The notes under the pieces: model-generated
What the model was told of the DNA's origin: nothing
The model's input: only the letters and a program-made list of their open reading frames with translations
Database searches by the model: none
Source: Ciona intestinalis
Taxonomy: Eukaryota > Chordata > Ascidiacea > Phlebobranchia > Cionidae
Length of the DNA stretch: 64,000 bases
Direction: 5' to 3'
Assembly: GCF_000224145.3 (NCBI RefSeq)
Contig: NC_020167.2
Coordinates: forward strand, 4,660,991-4,724,990
Translations under genes and position numbers: made by a program
Shown: one piece after another, positions 14,080-25,108 of the stretch
Numbering within the stretch: position 1 is the stretch's first letter
Layout of the letters: the number at the start of each line of letters is the position of its first letter

Positions 14080-14480
14080 GTTGTACTAACGAAGTTTTGA
14101 AGAACAAAATTCTCTTCTCATTTTGGAAGAAAATCTTTGCGATAGCAATTGCATTCACCATGGTTTTCCTGAATTAAAGTTTATAATATCTGTTCGCAAA
14201 TCATTGGTAATTTAAGTGAAGAATAGAATTATATAATGACAGTGTTTACTATTCATAGGTTAGGAGAACTTAAACATGCGCCTTTTTAAAGGCCCCCGAA
14301 ATGTGAAATAATTTTAGGTAGCCTACTTCTTAACTTTTGTCTTGGCAATTATTGATTATCTGCCATTATTGTATCAAAACTAAGACGATCAGTTTCATCA
14401 TTGATAATGTAAATATTTTGGTCTTTGGTGTAACTATAGGCTATGCAGGTATAATATATATATGCTGTTATTCATGATTC
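14080..14480 (-). pseudogene. Relic of a second ODC-like gene: first and last exon only
   Basis: About 14331-14480 resembles the first coding exon of the ODC-like gene at 17446-17577: minus-strand reading gives DQNIYIINDETDRLSF and MADNQ, against DQSIYIINDGTDGHSF and MADNQ in the intact gene. About 14080-14195 resembles the last exon and its flank at 14980-15090 (shared acceptor region AATTCAGGAAAACCAT and CGCAAAGATTTTCTTCC). They stand in the correct order and orientation, only about 150 bases apart, with no trace of the eight middle exons. The first-exon copy stops right after MADNQ, and the last-exon copy differs by two bases in length, so the frame is not kept. Similarity continues into the 3' flank (13990-14080 with 14890-14980). 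Best read as a tandem duplicate that lost its interior. Confidence 0.7.
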
Positions 14481-14989
14481 GTTTGAAACTACTACCAAAT
14501 ATCTGTGCATCGGTATATAACTAATAACCGGAAATTAACCGCTGTTTTTTTTACTTGGTTACCATACCGATTTCGTTCATAATTACATATGGACAGTGTT
14601 TTATCAAGTTAATATATATAATTTAAATGTGTTCAGTATGAAGCACTGCTGATGTATCTCTCACGACAAAACAAATAAAACACCGAAGCGTTATCTTTTT
14701 AAAACTTTACGACTCACCGCCTTGCCTAAAAAAAGCTACAAGAAAGCAAAGCTGTAATGAGTGAGCACGTATTAAACAAATTAGCATACTATCATTTAAC
14801 CCTTTTAATATAACGGTTAACGCTGATCATAAACAAACCAGACATAGCCAACGCCTGGTACAAATATACCAATCGGAACGAACATATCACGACACCGGTG
14901 CCTATAGGTATTTATATTAGGCAATATAACCTATAATGCAACGGATAAATAAATTTGCAACACGAAATACAAGTTCCAATAACGCAGCT

Positions 14990-17577
14990 TCAAAGACCAA
15001 AACTCTTTTCTAGTTTGGGAAGAAAATCTTTGCGGCAACAAGCACCCTGTATGGTTTTCCTGAATTTTAATTTATAATATTAGATTGGCGAAACAATAGT
15101 AGTTAAGTTAAGCTTAAATATGAACTTACCAGGCACCCTCTTGTACGAAGTAAAATGCTTTAGTTGTCATGACTCCGTTAAAACCAAATTTGCACAAAAC
15201 AGTATAAGCACCCATGTCTGAATAAAAAAGGGTAAATAAGGTTTAACCTGCCCAGTGTCTATACCCAAAAAGTTAGTATTCCACAATTATACAGAGTTTT
15301 TCCAGTCGAAAATAAGAAGGGCGAATGTAAGAAGCATATTTATACTCACCATCCCAAATCAACCAATCTTCTAGATCAAGTTCCGGTAAAGCAACATTTT
15401 GAGCAATAATATCCGTTCCATCACATGTTGTCCCGTATATTATCGTATCGTGAACCGCTTTATCACTGAATCTCTTCGTCTTACGTCAAAAATAACTTAT
15501 TATGCTCAATGTCAACATTTAAAGCCCAATGCATAAAAAGTACAACGTTTACCTTCAGTACTATCGGTGTATACTTTCCCGCCTTCAAAAATGTTTTCCA
15601 AAAAGCTAGGTAGATACTTTCATTTGTATAGTAAAAGATAATATCTGTTGTTCAAATAAAGATAGTAACCTCAGCGTTAAACACTATACGGCACCATATA
15701 CCTTCGCTTTGTTTCTTGCCAACAATGCTAGTTGCGATAGAGAATGAAGACTCAACAAAGTATCTTCCTGGTTCAGCAATGATTCGGACCCCACATTCTG
15801 ACGGAAACAACTTATCCAATGTGTCGCGTGTGTCATTTGCAATCTGGTTTAAAATTGTTTAAAACAAAACAATTTTTAGGTTGAATGCATTACAGACGAA
15901 GTTTATCCCCACCCAAGACAAGTCCCCTGTTCCAAGACGAGTTTTATAAAATATCTAAGCTAAGACATAAGTAACAAACTATCAAATATGTCTCATGTAT
16001 ACCATCAAATAGTTCTACCTGTAAAAACAATTTCTGATCTTTATCATTTCCGGGAAATCCCCCACCGATATCAATTAAATCCATGTTGATACCGATTGAG
16101 GAAGCAAAGTCAAACATCTTTCTGGAGTTTTCCAAATTTAGCCTCATGCCTATTGAACTTTTACAATCGTCCCCAACAAAAAAACTGTAAATGTAAAACC
16201 TTAATCTAAAAGTAGTCAAATTCGAATTAATTATATATTTACTCTGAACGCTGTTGTATCATTAAAAAATAAACAACAATTTACCTCAAGCCAATAACGT
16301 TTAAGTCAAGTTTCTTAGCGTGTACCAGCAACTTTTTACCCTCTTCTAATGTACATCCAAATTTACTTCCCATTTTGAAAGTTGCTCCAGTCTCGTCAGG
16401 CAGTAATCGTAATACCAACCTTAAAACGGAACTCGTAAGCGGGCCGTTGTATCGAACACAAAACTGATTATATTACAACTGTCGGTTCCTCGCATTCGAC
16501 GAGAATAAACGGATTTGTTACATACATTCATTCAGTTTTAGGTTTACACGTATTCATAAAGTATATTCAATTTGCTGGGCATTAATACTTGAGTTAAATA
16601 TTACCGAGCATCGGGAAAGTACTTCTGTATTTTATGCAACTCATCTTCGTTGTCAAACGTCATCAATGAAACTTTTCTTGTTCGTGCATGTTGTAATTGA
16701 GACGCTGGCTTGCATGGCAGTGCGTAGATTATTTTTGCAGGATCTACTCCGATGCTGATTACTGATTCTATTTCGTTCTGTTTGATACAATATATATATA
16801 TATTTATATATATAACATATTTTATTGGTAATTTGGTATTTTAGTAACTTAGTATTATAAACCGACCTGACTTGCACAGTCGAAGCCGGTACCAAGTGCA
16901 GCAAGAAGACGGATAACTGGCATCAAGGGACAACACTTAATCGCATAAAACAGCTCGACTCGAGGTAGCACTTCTTTCCATTGCTGATGTCTCAGAAAGA
17001 CACGGTTCAAATCTCCGATGTAAAACGATCCGTCCCAACTCTGTGCATGAAAAGATATTTAAACTTGGGAATATCACAGAAGTTGAACTACCTTAACAAG
17101 CCTTATATTAATGGAATTATATAATAACAGCTAGTGTTCACATATTCATGGGGTTCAAAAAATGAAATATATAGTAGGGTGGAGGAAGATGAACAGTTTT
17201 TCATTCTATACTTTTTCGTTTCGTTTTGTAGTAAACACAGAACATTCAAAGAATTATAAAACTGCATCCTCACGACTCCCACCGTGGACCGCTGTTAATT
17301 ATTTAAAACACAATCAGGATAATTAGATATTATGTGCTAAGGGTGTTCCATCTTACCCCACAGTACTATACAACTCTTTAAAGGGTATCTAAAACATGAC
17401 ATAAGACGTTGAGAAATAAGTTTGGGTAACCTAATTGTGTTTAACCTTTGTCTGGCTAAGTGTTTGATTATCCGCCATTGTTGCAGCAAAACTGTGACCA
17501 TCAGTTCCATCATTGATAATGTAAATACTTTGGTCGTTGATGTAACTATACGCAGTTGTAATTATTTTGTCATTCAT
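14990..17577 (-). CDS. Ornithine decarboxylase-like PLP protein (ODC/antizyme-inhibitor family), altered active site
   Basis: Fold type III PLP decarboxylase family; ODC itself makes putrescine from ornithine in the cytosol. Ten exons: 17446-17577, 16867-17040, 16605-16777, 16285-16419, 16019-16184, 15702-15843, 15553-15644, 15350-15479, 15130-15217, 14990-15059, total 434 codons, phases all consistent. Kept (mouse ODC numbering from memory): PLP lysine K69 in LFYAIKCC, D88 in TGFDCAS, E94 in NEIES, R154 in LVLRLL, the phosphate loop DIGGGFPG, E274/R277 in IAEPGRYFV, C360-D361 in GTTCDGTD, Y389 in MGAYTV. Changed: the usual FHVGSGC is FFVGDDC (H197 to Phe, S200 to Asp), and YVNDGVYGSF is YTNESIYLAF (D332 to Glu). 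The C-terminus is only about 24 residues after GAW, so no long PEST tail. Activity could be lost (antizyme-inhibitor-like) or shifted to another substrate. The first exon is supported by phase, position and its duplicated relic; similarity there is weak. Confidence 0.85.
17170..17370 (+). mobile_element. MITE, GGGTGGGGGAAGATGGGAC family, full length
   Basis: TAGTAGGGTGGAGGAAGATG at the left and TTCCATCTTACCCCACAGTA at the right form the inverted ends; the inside has TTTTGTAGTAAACACAGAAC and the TTTAAAACACAATCAGGATA block. It lies in the first intron of the ODC-like gene. Confidence 0.85.
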
Positions 17578-18744
17578 GGTTCTGTTGAAGCTGTAGCTCA
17601 CTGACAAATATAAAGACACATTACGTTTTCGGTTTGTTATAAAATGGATTTTGATAGAGAGAATATACCATATATTATTAGAAAGCAGAAATAAACGACG
17701 GCATTTTGTTTGTGAGTGTACCAAGACGTGTGAATGTACCAAGTCTTATTTCAGCAAGACTTTTCTATCACGCACTTTACTAAATTGAGCAAAATGACTT
17801 AACTGCATCAAAAAGCGGTTGCGATTGGTCTTCAATGTGCTAATTGAATTTTACAAAAGCTTACAACAAACTTGTTTAAACCGTTAGGGTTAGCTTGGCG
17901 GCGTAACGACCGATCCACTGCAGATATGTTATTAGAACTATTGTCGCGTAAACAGCTATTTGGTTTGGCAATTCTCTGCACATTCGTTATAGCTGCCTGT
18001 GCACTTGTTATTATATAAGTTTTACAACTAGTAATATTTCTAACTGTTTCGAATCTGATTTGCTCTGTATAATTACTGTTGCTTACTGTTGGATTCTTTT
18101 AAACAAATTGCCTTTGTAGTGTTGAAATTCAAAAAACACACTTTCTACGTTTGTATATTTCTTACACATCGTATGGTACAGCCTTTCTGAGTTAAACATT
18201 AGCTGTTAATAAGTCGAGGACTTCAGCAATCTTTCACTTGGCAAATATAGCGGTTAACAGTATAATGTTAATGCAAATAATAATATGTATTGTTCCATTT
18301 TTTAAAACCTTAAAACTTCGGTAAATATTTTTACCACTTTCGACCACAAAATAGCGATCATAATAAAATCTTGACCAACGCTATGTTACTGATAGAAAGT
18401 TAAAGTTATAATAATTGGGAAAAAGGGGCAAGTTGAAATACCGTTTTAAATTCCCGTTATGGTTGACCCATTAAACGATAGACGAAATCAAATGTTACAG
18501 TACTATTTGAGAGTATTGTCACCAAGAAAGCGCGCGTACCTTAGAGGCATGTGAGCTATATGCTATACGGCACCGGACAAGTATCACTAATGTTTTCCAA
18601 TAAAATCACCTTAAACTGCCCATGTGGCGAAAGATAACATCTTAATTGTGACCAACAGTAAATTATACAACTTATATTTTAATTGTTGGAACAAACGTAC
18701 CAATTACACATGCTGTGACGACTTTGTAAGCATTACGAATATTT

Positions 18745-19452
18745 TCAAGCCCAAAAAATGTTATCAATTTTTTCATCCCGGAAGTTCTGTTTAACCGGTT
18801 TATAAAATGAACAGCATTCAGTGTGAAGAGGAGATATTTCACTAAAAGGCATCGTACCTGTTTCTTTGTCAACGTAACTACGCAGATCAATGCTACGAAT
18901 TAGTTTATGGTAAAGATTTTGACAAATTCTTTTGCTAAAACTACTGGTACATACTGTAGTCACAAAATTACACCGAAGTTCGCTTGCTAATATTTCGTTT
19001 TCTATAAATATCTTCGTAAGCAGGCCTCGCCTGCAATATTTCTCATCGACGGTAGCTAGAGACGTTCTTAGAATTTTGGTTGCACTCAATTCTTGCCTTA
19101 TGTTTCCCATCAAACAATCAGTTAGCCTATTTATGTATCCCGGCCATTCATTTTGTTTTGCAAGCTTCGTTAACTCATCTTCCAAACAATTTAGTTCCAG
19201 AGGGTTTTCCGTTGGTTCAATAAAATTAATACAACAACCAGCCAGTTTACCAGTGTCTGCTAAAAACACTCCTACAGCGGCGTTGTGGTGTAAATTTCGT
19301 TCCGCCCTCAGTTGGTTAAAAACAACCGATTCGGAAAGTGGTGCATTCAATGCAAGTGTCCACGGATCACGTGGTGAATAACTGTCTTTGACGAGTTCCC
19401 TTACTTCTTTTAAGTTCTCCAACGAAATTCTTTTAATCTGAAACCGATCCAT
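18745..19452 (-). CDS. GNAT N-acetyltransferase, arylalkylamine/dopamine NAT-like, single exon
   Basis: One uninterrupted 235-residue reading frame from MDRFQIKRISLENLKEV to NIFWA. Layout follows the insect/nematode-type arylalkylamine N-acetyltransferases: N-terminal strand-helix with DPWTLALNAPL, a central strand GVFLADTGKLAGCCINF, then SLATVDEKYCRRGLLTKIF covering the acetyl-CoA binding region, then LASELRCNFVTTVCTS and SFSKRICQNLYHKL. The canonical R/Q-x-x-G-x-G/A loop is imperfect (CRRGLL), which is common in this subfamily's divergent members. Expected reaction is acetyl transfer from acetyl-CoA to a primary amine; the substrate cannot be told. It is intronless among multi-exon neighbours. 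The next gene downstream on the same strand, about 1.17 kb away, is the ODC-like decarboxylase; that distance does not suggest a tight operon. Confidence 0.75.
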   Translation of the reverse strand: MDRFQIKRISLENLKEVRELVKDSYSPRDPWTLALNAPLSESVVFNQLRAERNLHHNAAVGVFLADTGKLAGCCINFIEPTENPLELNCLEDELTKLAKQNEWPGYINRLTDCLMGNIRQELSATKILRTSLATVDEKYCRRGLLTKIFIENEILASELRCNFVTTVCTSSFSKRICQNLYHKLIRSIDLRSYVDKETGTMPFSEISPLHTECCSFYKPVKQNFRDEKIDNIFWA

Positions 19453-19464
19453 TATAAACTCAAT

Positions 19465-20320
19465 ACGCAGACTAAAACTTTACTTTCGTGGTTTTAAGTA
19501 TTAGACCTAAATTACTTGCTAATTATATGATAAGAGTTACAATTAAGCATAAAGGTCTCTGGTAAAATTATGTTTCCAATAAGTAAGGCCCAGCGTATAC
19601 CATTAACGTTGAAATACCAAAATCAAAACCATGCTGTGGTGCTCGTTCCGCCCAACGGTTTTCAGTTATCTTGTCTGGGTTTGTGGGTTCAAAAAAGTTA
19701 AATCGACCGGGGGTTGTTCTGCTTCGATTTGTCACGACGTGTAAGTCTGCTGACAAATTGGGTGGAACGCCACGCTTATTCTCGTAGGGTCCAATTTTAA
19801 TTGTTTAAACTGCAACATATCAAAAAGGCATTAACGGCACTTTCTATGCAAAAACATAATATTTTGACGATAAAACCGTTAGCTTGTAAGTTAAGTGGAG
19901 CGGAGTGTAGATAATATATTGCGTCTTTTTAATCCTATCGCAGGTCTATTGGAAACAGAAGACAAGAAATCTTTATAGGTTCAATGATTTTACATTTTTT
20001 TGTCTTCCTTTCGTAAATAAAGCGGACGTTTATGTATTTTTGATCATTTAAACTCACAAATATTACAATGATTAAAATCAATACTTTCGAGACCTTTTCA
20101 TGCGGAAGGTAATCGAACACTAAACTTGTTCTATACCTCTAAATACATAAAGCCAAAATTGTATAACGATTTCTTAACGCCCGGTGCTTTGGCGGTATTC
20201 CAAAACATAGACACAACATAGCACTATAGTAACTTTTTTAAAACTTATTGGTAAGATTTGATAAAATCGTATATATTACAGAAGAGTTAATTGTAGTTTT
20301 TACCAGTTAAACGAATAAAG
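19465..20320 (+). repeat. Left copy of a large inverted duplication (partner 24270-26990)
   Basis: From just upstream of the GNAT start, three blocks match the reverse complement of the 24.3-27.0 kb region in the same order: about 19465-19860 with 26990-26580, about 20134-20210 with 25635-25560, and about 20195-20320 with 24367-24270. Shared strings include AAACTTTACTTTCGTGG, TCTGCTTCGATTTGTCACG and TTGTATAACGATTTC. About 19861-20133 has no match in the other copy. The right copy has been enlarged by later insertions. Confidence 0.8.
19568..19822 (-). other. Coding-like ORF inside the inverted duplication, product unknown
   Basis: An open minus-strand frame reads GPYENKRGVPPNLSAD, VTNRSRTTPGRFNFFEP and TNPDKITENRWAERAPQ before a stop. 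The other copy (about 26640-26830, + strand) reads the same protein with changes (TPGRYNFFEP, TNPGKITENR) and then a stop. The same frame is closed by a stop shortly upstream of the homologous part in both copies. Conserved reading in two copies suggests descent from a protein-coding exon, host or transposon; I do not recognise the family. Confidence 0.35.
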
Positions 20321-22446
20321 ATTATCCCAAAACAGATCATTTTGACATTTTTGGTGAACCTTTAATTGGATCTATACTCCGACTCGGTCACAAATGGCCA
20401 ACAAGAGCTGTAAAACGGTATAACCCACAACCTTGTTGAGCATGTAAGTGGTCACTTGGATTATTTTTCGGCGAACAGTCCATTTTACTTGGTAATAATA
20501 CTTTTATATTAATACTTTCTACCTACTGCTACACGGTCACAATTAGCGAACAAAACTTATTTTGGGGATTCTTCTCGATTGTCCCAGTTGACAGCTAACT
20601 GAATTAAAATTATTATTTTAGCAAATTTAATTCAACCAGAGCAACAAAACTCACAAATCAGCAACTGCGGTTTTTGTTATTTTATTGCTTTCGAATTTAA
20701 CGAGAATTACAATTATTACAGCAGTGAAACAGCAATTGCTAAGGGTCTCAAGAATTTAATTTGCTTTCTGAAAAATCAAAACATTATTAAAATACCTTCA
20801 TAAATTATGTGACTGGCGTTGGTGGAAAGCCACTACGGCACGACAAGCCCCCAGCCAATGGTAGTGGGTTTCTACTTAGGTGAGAAACCCTTGCGGGATG
20901 TTACTGTCCACGCAGGTTAAAGAAACCCCAATAGACAAAAATAATACAACGAATGCACATACACATGTGCACGACAGCAACGACAAAAAGAAAAAAATAA
21001 TACTACGCGGTGCAAATACAAAAAGTGCAAAAAAGCATGCAGTACACACAACAGCTCATCCATATCCAAAAACAGGACGATTACAAAAAGTTAATTAACG
21101 CGGACATCATCATTGAAATATCTTCAAAGAAAATATGGTTCAAATCCTGAAGGATAATCAGCTGCAGTGTACAAATTATTATATGTCCGATTACAAGGAG
21201 TCAAAGCCAATAACGGCTCCACAAGTCCGAATAACCTGACAAGTCGCCATGTTGGTACCGCGATACTCTCGTCGTATCTTCACGCAGTATAATATCGTTC
21301 GGATGTTAAGCACCGCTTCGACCGTTATGAAACTGCGTCAGGTTGTTACGAACCGCACTAATAGTGATCTAAATATCCGAGCGTAGCATCACTGTATAAA
21401 GTGACCTAAAACTAGCGTAGCATCACTGGCGGCGACGTCTTCGCAGCAACCCAACGGTAACGTAACTCAGTCTAGAACCGTGACGTAACCGCACCGAACC
21501 CATCGACGTACAGCGTAATTGTAACGTGGCCAGCGTCACAATTAGGCTTTTTTGAAATAATAGCAATATGTTATCGGGGACAATTAATTAATAAAAAATG
21601 ATGGACATCAAATTTAAAAGTTTAACTGCGTATATATTATATTGCGCGTAGATATTACTCAAGTATTTGTGTACCAACATCCCGTTTTATCAAGTGATTA
21701 GGACAATGCAAAATCGCTAAAAGATTCGACCATTGCGGAAGAAACACACAATGACGTGTACAACAACAAAATCCGATCCAGCAAGATGTTTGCCATAGTT
21801 TCATTGCATATATTTCAGTGACATGCAAAATGCACTAAAGTAGTGACTGACAAAAAGGCTGGCCACATTAGGTCCAGCAAAAATGAGGCACAAACAGTAA
21901 TCCGGCAACACTGTAAGAGTGCTCCAGCAACCACACCCAACAACACACAACTCCTAAGCCTAAGCAAAGCCTCAAACCGGCATCCTTATAGTCGCCTTCG
22001 TCTTTGCTCTTCGTCTGCAAAACAACAACGTAAATTAGGTTGGGGCAAGATGGTCTAGGTCTTAAATCATCCCATTTGGTAGTAAACAAAGAAAATTTAC
22101 AGAATTATATAAATCTACCCCTGCGACTATAAAAACGGTGTTGCTAACTGTTAAAACACGAATAGGAAAAAGGATATATGGGAATTCCCTATATGTAGAT
22201 ATCTATCTTGCCCTATATAGTCGTCTTATTACAAACGACATCTCTTATCGTCACCGGTTCATTTCATGCAGTGATGCACAGTTTGTTTTAAATTTCTAGC
22301 AAACATTAATCACTTTCAAAACTTAACTTTGCAAAATAATACTTTTTTTAGTAATAGAAAAATGGTATACACTTTACCTTGCCTTTTTCATTGGCGGCAT
22401 ATTGCCTGTCGTTTCTGTAACAATAAATAGGTAAATGTCCGTTTAT
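20321..22446. other. Spacer, no gene recognised
   Basis: Holds a GC-richer patch at about 21230-21540 in which GCGTAGCATCACTG occurs twice about 40 bases apart. At about 22036-22220 there is a worn copy of the common MITE (GGTAGTAAACAAAGAAAAT and GTTAAAACACGAATAGG blocks). Small ORFs here (e.g. 20880-21098, 21843-22058) have no splice or family support. Confidence 0.4.
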
Positions 22447-23010
22447 AATATGACGTCACAATTTACCTTTTTCCGCGATTCGTGTTCTGTCCCCTTTATC
22501 CTCTGTGACGTCATATACCATATTCTAAACTATCGAAAAAATGTTGTTTCAAATAATAAAGATTGTGACGAAACCAAACAACTTACGAAGTGGGTTCTTC
22601 TGTTGCGTCATCACCACTTCGTGACGTCACATCTCTCATTTCATCTAAAAAAGAACTGGTGTACGTAATAATGCCTATTGTGAATTATACTTTACCAATT
22701 GTTTAATCTTCATGCTTCATTTCTAGCCAACAACACGAATTTATTTTTAATTAAAATTAATACGACAGTATATAAGTAATGTGCCTTGCGACGACGGAAA
22801 GCGCGCATGGGGCCCCATGAAATAATGTCGCGAAAAGCAAGCGTATATAGAAAAAAACGCAATGTCACGTCACAAACGTGTGCTCTCGGGCGTGTACCGG
22901 ATCATGACGTAATAATCACGAGCGATGGCGAAGCGGTTATGACGCGATGTCATACATACGTAATGTGACGTAACGCAGCGATTGTGATGTCACGTCGCGA
23001 ATGACGTGTT
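22447..23010. promoter_or_regulatory. Cluster of CRE-like TGACGTCA/TGACGT sites
   Basis: Exact TGACGTCA occurs near 22450, 22505 and 22620, followed inside 22860-23010 by TCACGTCA, TGACGTAA (twice) and further TGACGT or reverse ACGTCA cores. This density in about 560 bases of AT-rich spacer is unusual. CREB/ATF-type binding is known for the motif; a role here is inference, and part of the cluster belongs to a small TIR element. Confidence 0.25.
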
Positions 23011-23083
23011 TTGAGACAAAATTAAGAACCGTAGCGAAATTCCTGAAATAAAACGTTAAATAAGAATACCAATCGCAAGGCAC
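22781..23083. mobile_element. 303-bp element with 11-bp terminal inverted repeats
   Basis: Starts GTGCCTTGCGA and ends TCGCAAGGCAC, a perfect 11-base inverted pair. The inside is richer in CG than the flanks and full of TGACGT-like motifs. No clear target duplication beyond a possible 3-base AAT. It looks like a nonautonomous DNA element; the family is unknown. Confidence 0.5.
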
Positions 23084-24802
23084 AATACTATACAATTAAT
23101 ATGATAGGTTTACCTATGCCTATATGTTAGAAACTTATAAATAGTGTTAGTGTAAGAACATTAAAGTATTAGATTATATATTAAAGTAACAGTAAAATAA
23201 CTAAATAAAACTTGGTTCACAATTAAGTAACACTAAACAGTGGCATAGTACTTAACTTCAACTCTTGTAGAAGAAACAAATATAATCCTGCAGTGAGTTC
23301 ATCCAAAAACAGTGTAGCTTCGTCGCTGCTTCTTTCAAACTGACTTGTAAAGTTGCAACGTGTTGTAGGGACGACGTTTTACATGCCCGGGGAATCAACG
23401 AAAAGCGCCAGACGTCGGCCAATCAAAATAATTTTCGTGGTGAATTTGAATTCCCCAGTTTTCTCGATGGGCCTGTATGTGCTTCAGCACTGTATATTTG
23501 AGCACGTAGGAGGAAGCATAGATCTTTTTTCGTTAAACAGTTGTTCCTGTTTTTTTCCCCATGTCTTTCCACATGTCTGAATTCCCAATTCTGGCATTAG
23601 AATTTTAATTTCTTGATTGAAATCAAATCATAGTATATATTCATAAATGTTCGAACAAACTTTCAGAGCTTCAAAAAGTTTAAGAACTCCTGGTGTAGCA
23701 GTAGGTAGAATGCATTCATAAAGGTATTACCAACTAAAAATAAACTGTTTGACGAAAAAGGATCTCTAGATGACCACTTACGTGCTCAACAAGGTTGCGT
23801 GTTACGCCGTGCAGAAGGACCGAATCACAATATAGGAAAAATGTGCATTCAAAGGTACAACCCGCCAAAAAATGTAAAAATGCCCGTTTTAGAGGTAATT
23901 TTTATTCGTTCAATTATTAAAAACTACAAACCAACCAGTACTTACTTGGGATTTGTATTGTTCGCATCGTAATATACAACACAATGTATACGATTACATA
24001 CTGTAATGTATGAAGCACTGATGTGTGAAACATGGGTCTACACACGGTAGACCTCCATATCTCTCCCATATTTACAAATATTCGGAGGGGGAGGGGAGTT
24101 TGCAACAGTAAGCATGAGCGTCAGCAGTGAGGAGTTGACATAAAATTTTCCATTTTTTAAACTGACCCCCAAGTTTAAAAAAAGAAAAAAAATATTTGCG
24201 TTCTAGTTTTAGGAATTTATAAGACTATACGCAAAACATATCTATATAAAGTACTTTTCGTTTTATTTTGCAATTAACTCTATTGTAATATACATATATA
24301 TGCTTTTAGCAAATCTTACAAATATATTTTTAACAAAAAGTTACTATTATGCTGATGCGTGTCTATGTTTTAAAACCGTGGTTCCCAACACGTGGGGCGC
24401 GACCCAAAGTTGGGTCGCCTGATAATTTTTTGGGGTCGTTTGGTTTTGTCAGTTTGTCATAGTTGCGTTTAAATTAAATGTAACTTGCCTATTAAACATT
24501 GCAACAGGCGGTGGTGAACAACCTAAAAATGTTACAGAAGTAGAACTGATTCATATTTACGATGTTTTCCTCAACCAGGCAGCATGTTTATTACGTAATA
24601 GGAGGGATTTACACGTGGATTCATTGCATCATAATAGCGATTGTTTGACCTGGCAATTAATTACGACATAATAGCAATTCACACGTTGATTGTTTGCGTC
24701 ATAATAGCGATTGTCCCCTTGATTATTTAGCCTGCAGGTGCTTGAAAACAGTTTGGATATTTGCTTTTTAAGTAAAGTATACAAATGTTTGCAAAAAATG
24801 CT

Positions 24803-24930
24803 TTGTACGCGCGTAAAGCAACGCCAAAACTCACCGATAGCCAACGAGCACAGCTATAGCTCATTAGTGATTTGATAAACATATTATTTTCTGAAAAAGT
24901 TAATGCTTTTGCAGTGCTGCTTGTTAGGGG
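24803..24930 (+). repeat. 128-bp direct repeat, left copy, abutting the assembly gap
   Basis: Appears identical to 24981-25108. It runs from TTGTACGCGCGTAAAGC to CTTGTTAGGGG and stops exactly at the first N. Confidence 0.9.
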
Positions 24931-24980
24931 NNNNNNNNNNNNNNNNNNNNNNNNNNNNNNNNNNNNNNNNNNNNNNNNNN
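24931..24980. other. Assembly gap of 50 N
   Basis: Fifty consecutive N, a placeholder length. Flanked on both sides by the same 128 bases, so the true gap may be zero or negative. A single further N is at 53563. Confidence 0.98.
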
Positions 24981-25108
24981 TTGTACGCGCGTAAAGCAAC
25001 GCCAAAACTCACCGATAGCCAACGAGCACAGCTATAGCTCATTAGTGATTTGATAAACATATTATTTTCTGAAAAAGTTAATGCTTTTGCAGTGCTGCTT
25101 GTTAGGGG
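24981..25108 (+). repeat. 128-bp direct repeat, right copy
   Basis: Begins at the first base after the gap and matches 24803-24930 throughout by eye. It continues into two copies of the short direct repeat TTAAGAGTTAGGGCT (25109-25145). Confidence 0.9.

Noticed and set aside
17804-17839. 36-base minus-strand micro-exon (HIEDQSQPLFDA) upstream of the ODC-like gene
   Set aside because: Has AG and GT borders and fits phase, but the exon at 17446-17577 gives a complete start and is duplicated in the relic, so this one is not needed.
17926-18018. 30-codon + strand ORF MLLELLSRKQLFGLAILC... resembling a single-pass membrane microprotein
   Set aside because: Too short, no conserved partner or splice evidence; it lies in the spacer between ODC-like and GNAT genes. 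Kept only as a note.
20880-21540. Possible long terminal repeat or other retroelement remnant in the GC-richer patch
   Set aside because: No paired terminal repeats, primer site or recognisable coding remnants were seen, so no such element is claimed.
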